Assembly: GCF_014699005.1 (NCBI RefSeq)
Contig: NZ_JACWZY010000037.1
Span: 1 to 64,000 of the forward strand
Reading direction: 5' to 3'
Source: Spirosoma profusum
GTDB taxonomy: Bacteria; Bacteroidota; Bacteroidia; Cytophagales; Spirosomataceae
DNA length: 64,000 nucleotides
Shown: piece after piece, positions 36,906 through 46,429 of the stretch
Layout of the letters: each line of letters starts with the position of its first letter
Position numbering within the stretch: position 1 is the first letter of the stretch
Program-made: the position numbers and the translations under genes
The notes under the pieces: model-generated
Seen by the model: the letters and a program-made list of their open reading frames with translations, nothing else
Told to the model about the DNA's origin: nothing
Database searches by the model: none

Positions 36906-36927
36906 TTTGCACAAGATTTGCACAAGA
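36906..36927. repeat. Tandem 11-bp direct repeat at the element's left end
   Basis: TTTGCACAAGA occurs twice in direct succession, 48 bases past the tRNA. Its position, between the tRNA terminator and the first element gene, would suit an integrase or excisionase arm site; that use is inferred. Confidence 0.5.
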
Positions 36928-37017
36928 AATTTAGGTCGGCTCCAAACACGTAGCGTGTAACTCCTGCACTATTTGGGTTCATCGGTAGCAGCATAATCGA
37001 TTTTTCCACGAATATCT

Positions 37018-38454
37018 TTAGCGAGCCTGCTTTTTTACCTTCTGCTGATTGCGCTCTCGGATCGCCCTCTGCTCCTGCATCAGTCGTTGAATTTCGCTTT
37101 CATCCTCGGGTGTTTCTTGACTAGTCATTACCTCATTTTCAAAGAAGTGTTTTGCGTTTGTCTGCTGACGTTGGATGTTTGCTCCTTCTTTTGTAGGCTG
37201 TACTTGCTCAACCAGCTCATCTTCTGAGTGCATAAACTCTTTCAACTTTTCCCGCTGCCGTTTCTTCTCAGGGCTTAGGCTCGGTTGGCTTGTATCCTCT
37301 CTACTGATCGAAAATTCCTCCGCTACCCTTTGTTGTCTCTGTCGGCTCTCGTCACTCTGTGGCTCTGCGCTAATGTCTTGTTTTATTTCTGTTTCATTCT
37401 CAACTGATTGTGGTTCATTTTCATCAGTTGTATTCTGTTCTACTTTGCCGGTTAACTCGTCCGCGTTATTGAAATATTCCCCTGCCCGTATTTTTTTCTT
37501 TTCAAGGCCATTACTTTCTTCGGTTGGCTTCGTCATATCTTGGCTTGAATCAAGAAAGCTTTCAGCCATGTCTTCCATTCTTTTGCGGCTCTGTGCCTCT
37601 GTGCTCTCTACCGTCGTTTCCAGTTTATTATCCCAGAAGACACTAGCCGTTCGTTTCGCCTTCTCCTGATCGCATTGCTGTCCGGCATGACTGGCCTCAC
37701 TGCTCCCTTCCTGCTTTTGCCGCATCAATTCGATGGCCTCTTTTTCAGGGATCAGCTTTTCATGGCGCAAACGCTGGCGAACCTCTTTAATGCGTACTCC
37801 TTTCAGCTGGCGCACGAGGTCAAATGACCGGCCATTTTCGTCTACCACCATGAAGGGATAACGCGGGACGCCTTCGGCCAACAGATAGCCATTGTCGTGA
37901 ACGGCCTTCACAAAGTCTCTGCCGGTTTTGGTCTGGTTCCAAAGGTTTGTGAGGGCTTCTTTCAGTTCAGGACGGTGTTGATTGCGGTGGGGCGTTGGCG
38001 TATGTTCAAAGACGCGCTCCATCTCCTTACGGGCGCGATCCTGCGCCAACCGACTGAAACTATCTGAAATCACCTTGCCCCGTTTATGGTCGTAGCGTTC
38101 CCAGACCACATGCGCGTGTGTCCGCCCCTTCTTGGTGTGGAGGACAATCACGCGCCGTTGCTCCTGCAACCCTAACTCTTTACCCAGAATGTCAGCCGCT
38201 TTCAGCCAGTCTTTTTGTGACATTTTCCGGTCTTCGCTGTAGGCCGGATTAATCTGGGCGTGATACAGCCCCTTCTGGCTTTTAGTCAGTTCGGAGGTCA
38301 GCGACATACTTTGTAGAGTCTGATGCAGGTAATCAGCCTTGGCGTTTAAGCGTCCAGCCACCTCTACGATCTGGACACGTTCATTGGCCTCACCAGACGT
38401 GAGGTACTGCGCTAGTTGCTTGCCATTGCCCCGTGTGCCTCCTCTGATGACCAT
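37018..38454 (-). CDS. MobP-type relaxase/mobilization nuclease
   Basis: A 478-residue relaxase expected to nick the element's oriT and stay bound to the 5' end. The nuclease domain (about 1-160) includes the histidine motif RTHAHVVWERYD (His113 and His115) and a conserved FEH-like helix; the segment DFVKAVHDNGYLLAEGVPRYPFMVVDENGRSFDLVRQLKG (about 185-225) is common in MobP/MobA-like relaxases. From residue 265 the tail is charged and contains about six degenerate repeats of an A-x-x-F plus Thr/Pro/Arg pattern. Its start overlaps the stop of the MobC-like gene by one base. Most similar to plasmid-borne proteobacterial relaxases in style. Confidence 0.85.
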   Translation of the reverse strand: MVIRGGTRGNGKQLAQYLTSGEANERVQIVEVAGRLNAKADYLHQTLQSMSLTSELTKSQKGLYHAQINPAYSEDRKMSQKDWLKAADILGKELGLQEQRRVIVLHTKKGRTHAHVVWERYDHKRGKVISDSFSRLAQDRARKEMERVFEHTPTPHRNQHRPELKEALTNLWNQTKTGRDFVKAVHDNGYLLAEGVPRYPFMVVDENGRSFDLVRQLKGVRIKEVRQRLRHEKLIPEKEAIELMRQKQEGSSEASHAGQQCDQEKAKRTASVFWDNKLETTVESTEAQSRKRMEDMAESFLDSSQDMTKPTEESNGLEKKKIRAGEYFNNADELTGKVEQNTTDENEPQSVENETEIKQDISAEPQSDESRQRQQRVAEEFSISREDTSQPSLSPEKKRQREKLKEFMHSEDELVEQVQPTKEGANIQRQQTNAKHFFENEVMTSQETPEDESEIQRLMQEQRAIRERNQQKVKKQAR

Positions 38455-38816
38455 TAGCTTAGAAGTTTAAGAACCTGAGCTGTCAGCGCATCCAACCCTT
38501 GCATAGCTTGGTTGATGTCCTCAGGATCAATACCGTGCCCTGTCTCATCACGGCTGTTGAGGTGACGAGCAATCTGGTTGACGTTGCTGCCGATCTTGCC
38601 AAGCTCCGCCATGACATTGAGCAGCAATTCACGCTCCGGTGTCGGCACACGGCGCAACGGTTGCGTTGCCGCCATCGTCCGCAAGCGCATGAAGTCGCTA
38701 GGCGTGTAACCGTTATCTGCTGCCATCTGCCAGATACGGAGTTTTTCGGCAGACGTGACACGAACGCGAATGGTCAAATCGCGTTTGTCCGCACCGTCCT
38801 TTTGGGGTCGTGCCAT
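38454..38816 (-). CDS. MobC-like relaxosome accessory protein
   Basis: A 120-residue DNA-binding protein with an N-terminal ribbon-helix-helix-like region (LTIRVRVTSAEKLRIWQMAADNG, about 14-36) and the MobC signature LGKIGSNVNQIARHLN (about 72-87). MobC proteins help open oriT for the relaxase. The gene precedes the relaxase and touches it (the stop and start share a base), forming a mobC-mobP operon. No Shine-Dalgarno motif is evident; the upstream 295-base spacer has the palindromes expected of an oriT. Confidence 0.85.
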   Translation of the reverse strand: MARPQKDGADKRDLTIRVRVTSAEKLRIWQMAADNGYTPSDFMRLRTMAATQPLRRVPTPERELLLNVMAELGKIGSNVNQIARHLNSRDETGHGIDPEDINQAMQGLDALTAQVLKLLS

Positions 38817-39111
38817 ACGCTGTAGCGTTTACAGGGAGGGTTAAGGGAGGGAGCATCCCCACCCTTACAAGAACGGTTTGAGAGCGACAATTACGATAGT
38901 TTTTGTAGCTACAAACCACGTCTTGCAACACTTACCCGCAAGATAAGGAAACCACGGGTTTTAAGCGGACTTCTCTTTTCTTTTTTATAGGCACTGCGTT
39001 TGTGAATGGGCGAAATCCCCGTTGCAGATACGGGAAAAGTCCCGTTGTGATTGGCTGATGTTTTTTCCTTTTTGTGAGCCAATCCACTCTTGTTTTAACC
39101 TGAACTTTTGA
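38817..39111. other. Candidate oriT / divergent control region
   Basis: The spacer between leftward mobC and rightward virD4 has an imperfect stem, TAAGGG-GGG facing CCC-CCCTTA (38842-38867), and two overlapping hairpins in which ACGGG (39030-39034) can pair with CCCGT on either side (39018-39022 or 39041-39045). Palindromes beside mobC are typical oriT features. No nick site is assigned and no gene is evident here. Confidence 0.45.
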
Positions 39112-40911
39112 ATGCCTACTGAATCCGGCAATATGGATGTGAAGCGGCCAGCGACAAACTGGTTTGGCGTCACCTCCGCAGAAATTGACCACCTCTTCCG
39201 CTTCAATTCGAATTCCAGCACGTTCAACAAAGTTATCCTGTATGGGGTCGGCCTCTTACTGACGCCCATAACGTTAGCAGGAGCCTTGCTGGGCTACACC
39301 CGCGCTTACAACCGCTTCATGAAGCCGTTAGAGGAATATCCACGGCTTTATCCCCTGCGGCCCATTGTCCGTTTTGCAATGGTTGTCGGCAGCGTCCTGA
39401 TCTGGATAGCGCTCTTTATCTTGCTGATGAGCATGGCGCAGGTAGCCGTGCTGATGGGCATAACCGGCTATGCCTTCATGATTTACGTTGGTTTTAATAT
39501 GCTTTTTACGCTGGTCTTCTTTGGCATTTTCCGGCGCTGGCAAATCGGCATCAATAACATGCTGATTGAAGGCAATCGGTTTGGCTCAGCGCGATTTGCC
39601 AGACCTGATGAACTCAACCCCTACCGGCAGGGGCCAGGTCTGTATATTGGTGGTGGGTACGTCTTCAAGGATAAAGGCCATGTGCTGACTGTCGCCGGTA
39701 CGCGGGGCGGTAAAGGCACGAACTTGATTATTCCAAACTTGCTGGGCCTCGGCGGTTATACCGGCTCGTGGGTCGTCATCGACCCGAAAGGCGAGAATGC
39801 TGCGATTACGGCGCGGTATCAGCGCGAGAGTGGGCGGCAGGTTGTTATTCTCAATCCGTGGGGCTTGCTTGAAGACCATATCGGCGAAGCAGAAAGCTAT
39901 AACCCGTTAGACATTCTGGCTGATACCAGCAGCATTCACCTTGTCGATGACGCACACATGATCGCCGAAATGCTGGTGCCCGTCGAGCGCGATGACAAGA
40001 ACCGCTTCTTTACCGATACGGCGCGGTCGATTGTGACGGGCCTCATCATGCAGATTGTCACCACGCAAGAAGGTGACGATCGGACACTGAAAACGCTCTG
40101 GCGGTGGGCAAGATTGGCTGGTGATGATTGGGATGAATTAGTCGCGCGAATGCGGCTGAATAATGACCCTGTGAACGGGGAAATCATTCGCAATTCCGGC
40201 AACGAAATCGTCAAATTGATGGAAGCTGGAGAAGAAACGTTTGGGAGTATTATTTCATCGGTGCTGCAAGCAACCGACTTTTTGAAAAGCCCATCGCTAC
40301 AAAAAGCCTTACGCTCCGGCTACGACCCAGCCACTTTATCCGATGGTGATACGGCACTATATATTATTATTCCCGCAGATAAATTGCAAAGCCACGCACG
40401 GTGGTTGCGGCTCATGGCAACAACGACGTTACGAGCAGTCGTGAGAAACCCGAATAAGCGTGTCACATTTTTACTGGATGAATTTGCAGCTCTGGGATAT
40501 TTGCCTGAAATTGAGACCGCGTTGAGTACGTATGCCGGATTTGAGATCACGGTCTGGCCAATCCTGCAATCGCTTATCCAACTTCAAGGGCTGTATGGCG
40601 AGAATTGGGAAACGTTTACAGCCAATACGGCTATTCGACAGTTCTTCACCATCAATGACAACTTTACTGCTAACTATGTGAGTGTGGCCATTGGTCAAAC
40701 CTCTCATGTGATTACAACACGTAACTGGTTTGGTATACAAGATGCAAATGCTAATCAAAGACCATTAGTGACACCCGATGAAGTAAGGCGTGGTTCAGCG
40801 GAAAATATTTTTGCTTTCCTAGATGGTAACCCTCCTACAATATTTGCAAAACAGCCATATTACAAAATGCAAGAGTTAATAGGTAAGTATGTTACTAACC
40901 CCTATTATTGA
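39112..40911 (+). CDS. VirD4/TraG-type coupling protein
   Basis: A 599-residue inner-membrane ATPase that recruits the relaxosome to a type IV secretion channel. Hydrophobic segments lie at about 41-62 and 88-140. The Walker A motif GTRGGKGTN is at residues 196-204, after RFARPDELNPY, and the Walker B region FLLDEFAALGYLP lies near 455. The C-terminus is SENIFAFLDGNPPTIFAKQPYYKMQELIGKY, as in IncP/Ti-type TraG. No T4SS genes accompany it in the window. The AT-rich cargo operon starts 31 bases after its stop, and the base composition changes towards its 3' end. Alternative start: ATG 39133. Confidence 0.9.
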   Translation: MPTESGNMDVKRPATNWFGVTSAEIDHLFRFNSNSSTFNKVILYGVGLLLTPITLAGALLGYTRAYNRFMKPLEEYPRLYPLRPIVRFAMVVGSVLIWIALFILLMSMAQVAVLMGITGYAFMIYVGFNMLFTLVFFGIFRRWQIGINNMLIEGNRFGSARFARPDELNPYRQGPGLYIGGGYVFKDKGHVLTVAGTRGGKGTNLIIPNLLGLGGYTGSWVVIDPKGENAAITARYQRESGRQVVILNPWGLLEDHIGEAESYNPLDILADTSSIHLVDDAHMIAEMLVPVERDDKNRFFTDTARSIVTGLIMQIVTTQEGDDRTLKTLWRWARLAGDDWDELVARMRLNNDPVNGEIIRNSGNEIVKLMEAGEETFGSIISSVLQATDFLKSPSLQKALRSGYDPATLSDGDTALYIIIPADKLQSHARWLRLMATTTLRAVVRNPNKRVTFLLDEFAALGYLPEIETALSTYAGFEITVWPILQSLIQLQGLYGENWETFTANTAIRQFFTINDNFTANYVSVAIGQTSHVITTRNWFGIQDANANQRPLVTPDEVRRGSAENIFAFLDGNPPTIFAKQPYYKMQELIGKYVTNPYY

Positions 40912-40942
40912 ATTTTTTTAATGAAATTAATACTATATTAAG

Positions 40943-41515
40943 ATGTATAATAAAGACGAATTATCATTCTTTGATAGCTTAAAAGAAAAAAATAATGATT
41001 CTTTATTTCTTTGGAATCTTATAAACTTAGGATTCCCACTTTTTACTGTTTCAGTATCAATATTAGTAATATTATTTATTGAAGCTAAAATAGCAGATAA
41101 ATTACAAGATTTACTATTCAATGGTGTACTACCACTGACAGCAGTGAATTTACTTGTCGCCGCCTCAGGCTATCTAATAAAATATAATAAGCAAAAAGAA
41201 GAAAAATTAGGTCTGCCGACTGATAATATACGTACGAAGCTATTAATAAGTATATTATTTATATATTTATTTTCATCATCATTATTTGTAATACAAACAA
41301 TTTACTCTCCTTTTAATAGTTGGTGTAAAAAGTTGATACAAATATTATTATCTATATTCGCAATATATATAGCTTTAGATACATCAAATAAATTATTTTT
41401 ATTACAAGAAGAGATTATTGATAAAACTCATGACGATTTAAACCTTAATAATGAACGTGCAATAATAGAGTCTGTAGTTGACGAACCCCTCTTAATAAAA
41501 AGTAACCCTTCTTAA
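40943..41515 (+). CDS. Four-helix membrane protein, first gene of the AT-rich cargo operon
   Basis: A 190-residue protein with four hydrophobic segments (about 24-47, 53-76, 94-114 and 122-142) and charged ends; the N-terminus is MYNKDELSFFDSLKEKNNDS. No recognised domain. The gene is strongly AT-rich, unlike virD4 just upstream. It is separated from the next gene by a single base, so the two are probably made together. A role as membrane partner of the NTPase is inferred from position only. Confidence 0.7.
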   Translation: MYNKDELSFFDSLKEKNNDSLFLWNLINLGFPLFTVSVSILVILFIEAKIADKLQDLLFNGVLPLTAVNLLVAASGYLIKYNKQKEEKLGLPTDNIRTKLLISILFIYLFSSSLFVIQTIYSPFNSWCKKLIQILLSIFAIYIALDTSNKLFLLQEEIIDKTHDDLNLNNERAIIESVVDEPLLIKSNPS

Positions 41516-41516
41516 A

Positions 41517-44057
41517 ATGAAAGACTCTATTAAAATACTGTCCTTTTCCTCTCCAAAAGGCGGAGTTGGACGAACAATGACTTTATGCAACTGTGCTAAA
41601 TTATATTCTGAAGGTATTATTTGGGCTGGTATAGATCCAACTGTAACAGTATTAATTGATTTTGATTTTACTGCACCAGGAATCCATTACTATGATTTTT
41701 TAAAAGATAAAAATATTAAGGGATATAAAACTTCAAAATCTGTTGAATTAAATTATAAATCCATCCAACACGAATTAGACACAAACGAAATTGGTTTAGT
41801 ATTTTATTTTATACGATTAATAGAAAACGATAGATATAAAAAGAAATGTAGTGAAATTCTAAAATTAATAAAAGTCGATTCAAAAAAAGCTATACAATCT
41901 TTTAGAGAATTCGTTTTCGATATGTTTGAAAATGATTTTTATAACCCTCAAAATCATTTAGTCGAAATAAACAATGCAACATCAGAAACCATTTTCATTT
42001 TAGTGGCGGGTTCTCCAAAAAATAAGCATTTTAATGATTTTGCTCTTAAATTTAATTGGCAGTCCTTTATAAATGAATTTCTAGGTTTGTACTTAATTGA
42101 CTGTGTTCTATTCAACTTAGTTAAATATATAAAAGCCAAAAGACAAATTCAAAATAAACCTATAAGAGTATTTCTTGACCAACAAGCTGGTATATCAATT
42201 CCAGCAGCTATAAATCGGTCACTAGCTGATGCTCATATATTGGTTGGTGGATTTAATGAGCAAAATAAAATAGGTTTAGAGGCTTTAGTTAAAAGCTATT
42301 ATTCCGTATATACTGAAATGCAACCTTGGATAGTTTTAAACCAATATAACCTTAGAGACAAAATATTTCAATTTTCCATAAACAATACCCTTAACCCTCA
42401 TGAGAACTTCTCGCAGTTAGATGAAATAGAAAGAGTAAAATATGTTGAAGTACTAGTTAATAACAATAAAAATTTGGAAAATAGAATTTTCATTACAGAA
42501 TTCATCGAAAATGCAATCCAAAAGGAACATTTCTATGAAAAAGATAATGTTTCTATTAATGTATTAAGTAGATTAATTACACAAATTGAGGAAAGTTTTT
42601 TACCAAAGCAAGAAGTCAGTATTCAATTTTCAAATTTAGAAAAAATCATTTTTCTAGGCGAAAAGATAGAGTTCAATAATACATATTCTGGACCATTTAA
42701 TGCAATTTATAAGTTACTAGTTAGCCATTTCAGTAATACAAAAATCATTTCAATTGCAGCGCTTCATGAAGATATCGCTAAACTAATAAAGCAAAATACT
42801 TTAAAAGTAAAATTTATTAAAAATAAAAAGCAACTAAAAATTGACAGTATATCAGATTTACAATCTGGTATTTACGAAATTATCGAAGATAGAGAAGAAG
42901 GCATAAATTTAAATTTATCTGACTTTGATTACATTTCTTATCCATACTATTTAATAAAAGAGCTTGTAAGTAATAACAGTATCATTAAAAGAAACAGTCA
43001 AGAATTCACACAAAATATACAAGTTATTGATTCTTTAATAGGTACAACACCTGAATATTATAACCACAATATTTTAAGATGGAAAGAATATAGCATATTT
43101 GGTCCCAATAAAGAGGTAGTGGGAGTTCCACTATTTGTTACACCTCAATTGCTAGTGTATAGAAAAGATTATTTTGAAAACTCGGATAATTTATTAAATT
43201 TATTTAGGAAGCATTTTCATCGTGAATTTAATGGGTTCAAAGCTCCTGACGATATATTGAAATATGCAGAACTTGCCTGTAATAATGAAAATGACTTCTT
43301 AAAGAATGTATTGTTATGTGGTAATCCCAATAACATTGCTATGTGGTATGAGTGGCAAACCATTACAAGCATGTTTCACTATAAAGATCATAACAAAATA
43401 AATGAAAATAAAAGCTTGTTGCAATATAAAGAATTTATAATAAGTGAAGAATCTCTAGATGCTACATTGATGTATTTAAGGTTAAGGAACTTAACTGAGA
43501 ATACAAAAAATAAGAATAAATCTAATATATATGATTGGGATGCGTTAATTAGTAATTTTTTTCTTTCACAAGAAAATAGTTTGATATTTATTTGGCCAGA
43601 CTCTATTCCAATTAATGAGAGGGCCAAGGATGAATACATATATGAAGTTCCTCCCTCGTTCCACTACTTCGAAGAATGTTGGTTGTTGTCAGCTATCAAT
43701 AATCATGATTCTAAAGAGAATATAGATACAAAATTCTATTTCCTTAACAAATATTTAACTCCTGGATATCAAATTGATTATATTAATAATGGCGGACTTC
43801 CAGTTCATAATAGCCTTCTATCATCTTTAGACCTTTGGCGTAAATATCCGTTTATTCCATGTATCTGGTCAGTTTATTACAACAAAAGTAGAAGCTTTAT
43901 AAATAAACGAGAAAGTTTTAAAGAGTTATATATTACCGGAATGAAAATTGCCAAAATTCTTGACAATGCTCGTAACAACGATATAATTAGTATGCCATAT
44001 CAGAATGCGATAAAGACCCTTAAAGAAATGCTTGAAATTGAACTTTTTAAAAGCTAA
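41517..44057 (+). CDS. KGGVGR-type ParA/MinD-like NTPase fused to a solute-binding-protein-like domain
   Basis: An 846-residue cytoplasmic protein (no signal peptide). The N-terminal NTPase (about 1-350) has the deviant P-loop SPKGGVGRTM at residues 12-21, with Arg in place of the usual Lys before Thr, then VLIDFDFTAPG near 45-55 and RVFLDQQAGISIPAA near 220. The C-terminal part (about 371-846) reads like a family-1 ABC-transporter solute-binding protein: GVPLFVTPQLLVYRKDYFE near 540, a Trp-rich ALISNFFLSQENSLIFIWPD near 680, and LTPGYQIDYINNGGLPVHNSLL near 760. Such domains are normally extracytoplasmic, so the fusion is notable. From memory, KGGVGR-variant NTPases are known in putative conflict or signalling loci; the fusion's role is not known to me. 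Confidence 0.72.
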   Translation: MKDSIKILSFSSPKGGVGRTMTLCNCAKLYSEGIIWAGIDPTVTVLIDFDFTAPGIHYYDFLKDKNIKGYKTSKSVELNYKSIQHELDTNEIGLVFYFIRLIENDRYKKKCSEILKLIKVDSKKAIQSFREFVFDMFENDFYNPQNHLVEINNATSETIFILVAGSPKNKHFNDFALKFNWQSFINEFLGLYLIDCVLFNLVKYIKAKRQIQNKPIRVFLDQQAGISIPAAINRSLADAHILVGGFNEQNKIGLEALVKSYYSVYTEMQPWIVLNQYNLRDKIFQFSINNTLNPHENFSQLDEIERVKYVEVLVNNNKNLENRIFITEFIENAIQKEHFYEKDNVSINVLSRLITQIEESFLPKQEVSIQFSNLEKIIFLGEKIEFNNTYSGPFNAIYKLLVSHFSNTKIISIAALHEDIAKLIKQNTLKVKFIKNKKQLKIDSISDLQSGIYEIIEDREEGINLNLSDFDYISYPYYLIKELVSNNSIIKRNSQEFTQNIQVIDSLIGTTPEYYNHNILRWKEYSIFGPNKEVVGVPLFVTPQLLVYRKDYFENSDNLLNLFRKHFHREFNGFKAPDDILKYAELACNNENDFLKNVLLCGNPNNIAMWYEWQTITSMFHYKDHNKINENKSLLQYKEFIISEESLDATLMYLRLRNLTENTKNKNKSNIYDWDALISNFFLSQENSLIFIWPDSIPINERAKDEYIYEVPPSFHYFEECWLLSAINNHDSKENIDTKFYFLNKYLTPGYQIDYINNGGLPVHNSLLSSLDLWRKYPFIPCIWSVYYNKSRSFINKRESFKELYITGMKIAKILDNARNNDIISMPYQNAIKTLKEMLEIELFKS

Positions 44058-44066
44058 TAATAATTT

Positions 44067-45515
44067 ATGAAAAGTAATAAAATGCTTGCTGAATTAATAC
44101 CGCAACGCCTTTTGAACAGGGTGCTAGAGCGTTTTGATTTAATGTCGTTATACTTTGCTTTGATATTTGGATCTTACGGAGCAGCACAAATGACTGCCGA
44201 AGGCTGGGCTGGTATACCAATGATGCTTCTGGCGGCACTAACATTCCTATTACCTACAGCTTTAGCATCATATGAGTTAGGAACTTTGTTCCCAGGAGAA
44301 GGAGGAATTTATATATGGTCACAAAAAGCTTTAGGACCAATTCATGGCTTTATATCGGGTTGGTTATCATGGGTGCCAATATTTTTATTACTACCTCTAG
44401 GAGCTTCGACAATTGTAGCGCATATAGGGTTCATTTTCAATACTAAATTTACTTTAGGAGTTAATATTACTTTGCAAGCCATTGTAGTTGTAATCATTAC
44501 TATCATTTCATGTTTTAGATTAGCTCTCTCCCAAAAATATATAAACTTAATGTTTTTTGTTTCATTCGGAACAGCCATAATTATATTTCTTTGCGCTTTA
44601 TTCTCTAATAATCAAGCTACTCCTTTTAGGGAGCCAATAATCAATAGCTTTGATGTTTTTAAACATGGTGCAATGTACTCCGCTGCTATACTGTGGTTAT
44701 TGGGAGTGGAAGTGCCTTTTAACATGGGCGCAGAAATAAAAGATCATAAAAAAAATGCAGGCTTTATGTTCTTATGGGGTACTGTCGCCTTACTAATTGC
44801 TTACATATTAGGCATTTATGGAGTCTTAAAGTTATTACCTGTCGGAAGCATAAATGCAATAACAGGTATCTCAGATGCAGTAAGTACAGTATCCCACAGT
44901 TTAGGTATTATCATAGCTATTATGATATGTTTCGCCGTTTCTTCACAAGATGTTGCTTATATGAATTCTTATTCTAGATTACTTTTCGTATCTGGTATTG
45001 AAAAGCGCTTACCATCTTTAGTCAGTTATATAACGGCTAATAAAGTACCTTTACCTGCTATTTTAATTCAAAGTCTTATTTCTATATTTATAATAATTTT
45101 TTTTACAACGCAACAAAACTTAGCAGCCACTTTTCAATTATATATTGGTTCATTAATAGTAGTATGGGTAGCAGCTTTATTTTATTTATATATTGCTTTG
45201 CCAATTGTAAGAAGTAGATACAGATCTCTCTATCAAAATTTGGATTTAGTTTGGAAGATCCCTGGAAAATCAATTGGTCTTTGGTTAACAATAACTTTTG
45301 GGATATTTTTTAATGTAGTTGCTATATATTTTGTTTTTGCTAATCCTTTTACTACAGATATCCCAGCTAGCGAATGGCGTAAATGGCTCACTATTATATC
45401 TTTATTCTTCATTGTTTCGGGAGCATTAATTTATTTTCTAAGCGAATCTAAAGTAAAAAAAATAAATATTGAAGAAGAAATAAAAAAATATGAAAATCCT
45501 AACTTGGATATATAA
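44067..45515 (+). CDS. APC-superfamily amino-acid permease
   Basis: A 482-residue transporter with about twelve helices. The first segment, LMSLYFALIFGSYGAAQMTAEGWAGIPMMLLAAL, and the following ELGTLFPGEGGIYIWSQKALGP carry the consensus of APC helices 1-3 (the GxG-type unwound helix and the PxxGGxYxW motif), nearest to GadC/YjeM-like antiporters. It probably exchanges or imports an amino acid or amine. The gene starts 9 bases after the NTPase gene and shares its last base with the start of the next gene (45515). The substrate is unknown. Confidence 0.85.
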   Translation: MKSNKMLAELIPQRLLNRVLERFDLMSLYFALIFGSYGAAQMTAEGWAGIPMMLLAALTFLLPTALASYELGTLFPGEGGIYIWSQKALGPIHGFISGWLSWVPIFLLLPLGASTIVAHIGFIFNTKFTLGVNITLQAIVVVIITIISCFRLALSQKYINLMFFVSFGTAIIIFLCALFSNNQATPFREPIINSFDVFKHGAMYSAAILWLLGVEVPFNMGAEIKDHKKNAGFMFLWGTVALLIAYILGIYGVLKLLPVGSINAITGISDAVSTVSHSLGIIIAIMICFAVSSQDVAYMNSYSRLLFVSGIEKRLPSLVSYITANKVPLPAILIQSLISIFIIIFFTTQQNLAATFQLYIGSLIVVWVAALFYLYIALPIVRSRYRSLYQNLDLVWKIPGKSIGLWLTITFGIFFNVVAIYFVFANPFTTDIPASEWRKWLTIISLFFIVSGALIYFLSESKVKKINIEEEIKKYENPNLDI

Positions 45516-46429
45516 TGTATAAAGTATATTTCTATTACCTCTTTAAGTACTACAAATTTAATCAAGGTAAATACTTGGTTTCATTATTATGCTTTTTCAT
45601 TTGTTACCTTTCTATAGAACTAGTATTTTCGTTTAGCTCTATTATTGAAAGTGATGCTCAACAAACATATAATAACTATTTTCAAGGAGCAAATTTTATT
45701 CTTACTTCTCCATTAGGCATAAAATTTGATGACAAAGGGAAGCTAAGTAATACGCCTTACCTAAAACCTTCAATCGTAAATTACTATTTGGCAAATTTAC
45801 AATCTGGCAGTTTTTCTATAATTAATCGGAAATTAAATCCTGATAGGGATTTTGCCTCTGTAAACTATCTCATAATTTTTAGCAAAACAATACCAAAGAA
45901 AATAGTAGATTTTAATAATGAATCAAAAATTCTAAACTTAAACAGCTATATAAATGCAGATTCATCTTATGATGCTATATTATATGATATTAAAGGTACA
46001 AAAAATAGATTTGCTTTTTTTTCATTTGAAAATCAAATTTCCGCCTTCATACTAGGTTCTGAACTATCCTCCGAGTCTGGATTAGTCTCTAGGTTGATGT
46101 TTTTGTTTTCTGTACTGTTTACTCTATATATTTCGGTGCTATATTTTCAAGAAAGACACAACGAATTTTCAATACTTGTCATGCAAGGATATTTAGATGA
46201 AAATATGAAAATTATATTTATTGATTGTATCTTGCAAAATTTAGTTTCTTTTGTAATTTCAATAACTATTTCAATATTATTCCTATTCATTTTTACGAGT
46301 TCAGAAACTGAATTTACTAATTCTCTTGGGGGATTTTTTTATATTATTCCATATTTCCCAATAATAGTAATAATGCAGTTTCTATTACTGTTTTCTAAAG
46401 CGATCGATTATGAATCATATCTTAAATAG
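45515..46429 (+). CDS. FtsX/MacB-like ABC permease subunit with an extracytoplasmic domain
   Basis: A 304-residue membrane protein with MacB-type topology: one N-terminal helix (about 20-42), an exported domain (about 43-188), then three helices (about 190-211, 236-260 and 272-294). The segment after the second helix, ERHNEFSILVMQGYLDENM, matches the FtsX-family coupling helix (an R/E-E-x-x-I-L-x-x-x-G pattern). It starts on the last base of the permease gene and overlaps the next gene by 20 bases. With the ATPase two genes on, it forms an ABC system; such transporters often move lipids, peptides or drive mechanical work. Confidence 0.68.
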   Translation: MYKVYFYYLFKYYKFNQGKYLVSLLCFFICYLSIELVFSFSSIIESDAQQTYNNYFQGANFILTSPLGIKFDDKGKLSNTPYLKPSIVNYYLANLQSGSFSIINRKLNPDRDFASVNYLIIFSKTIPKKIVDFNNESKILNLNSYINADSSYDAILYDIKGTKNRFAFFSFENQISAFILGSELSSESGLVSRLMFLFSVLFTLYISVLYFQERHNEFSILVMQGYLDENMKIIFIDCILQNLVSFVISITISILFLFIFTSSETEFTNSLGGFFYIIPYFPIIVIMQFLLLFSKAIDYESYLK

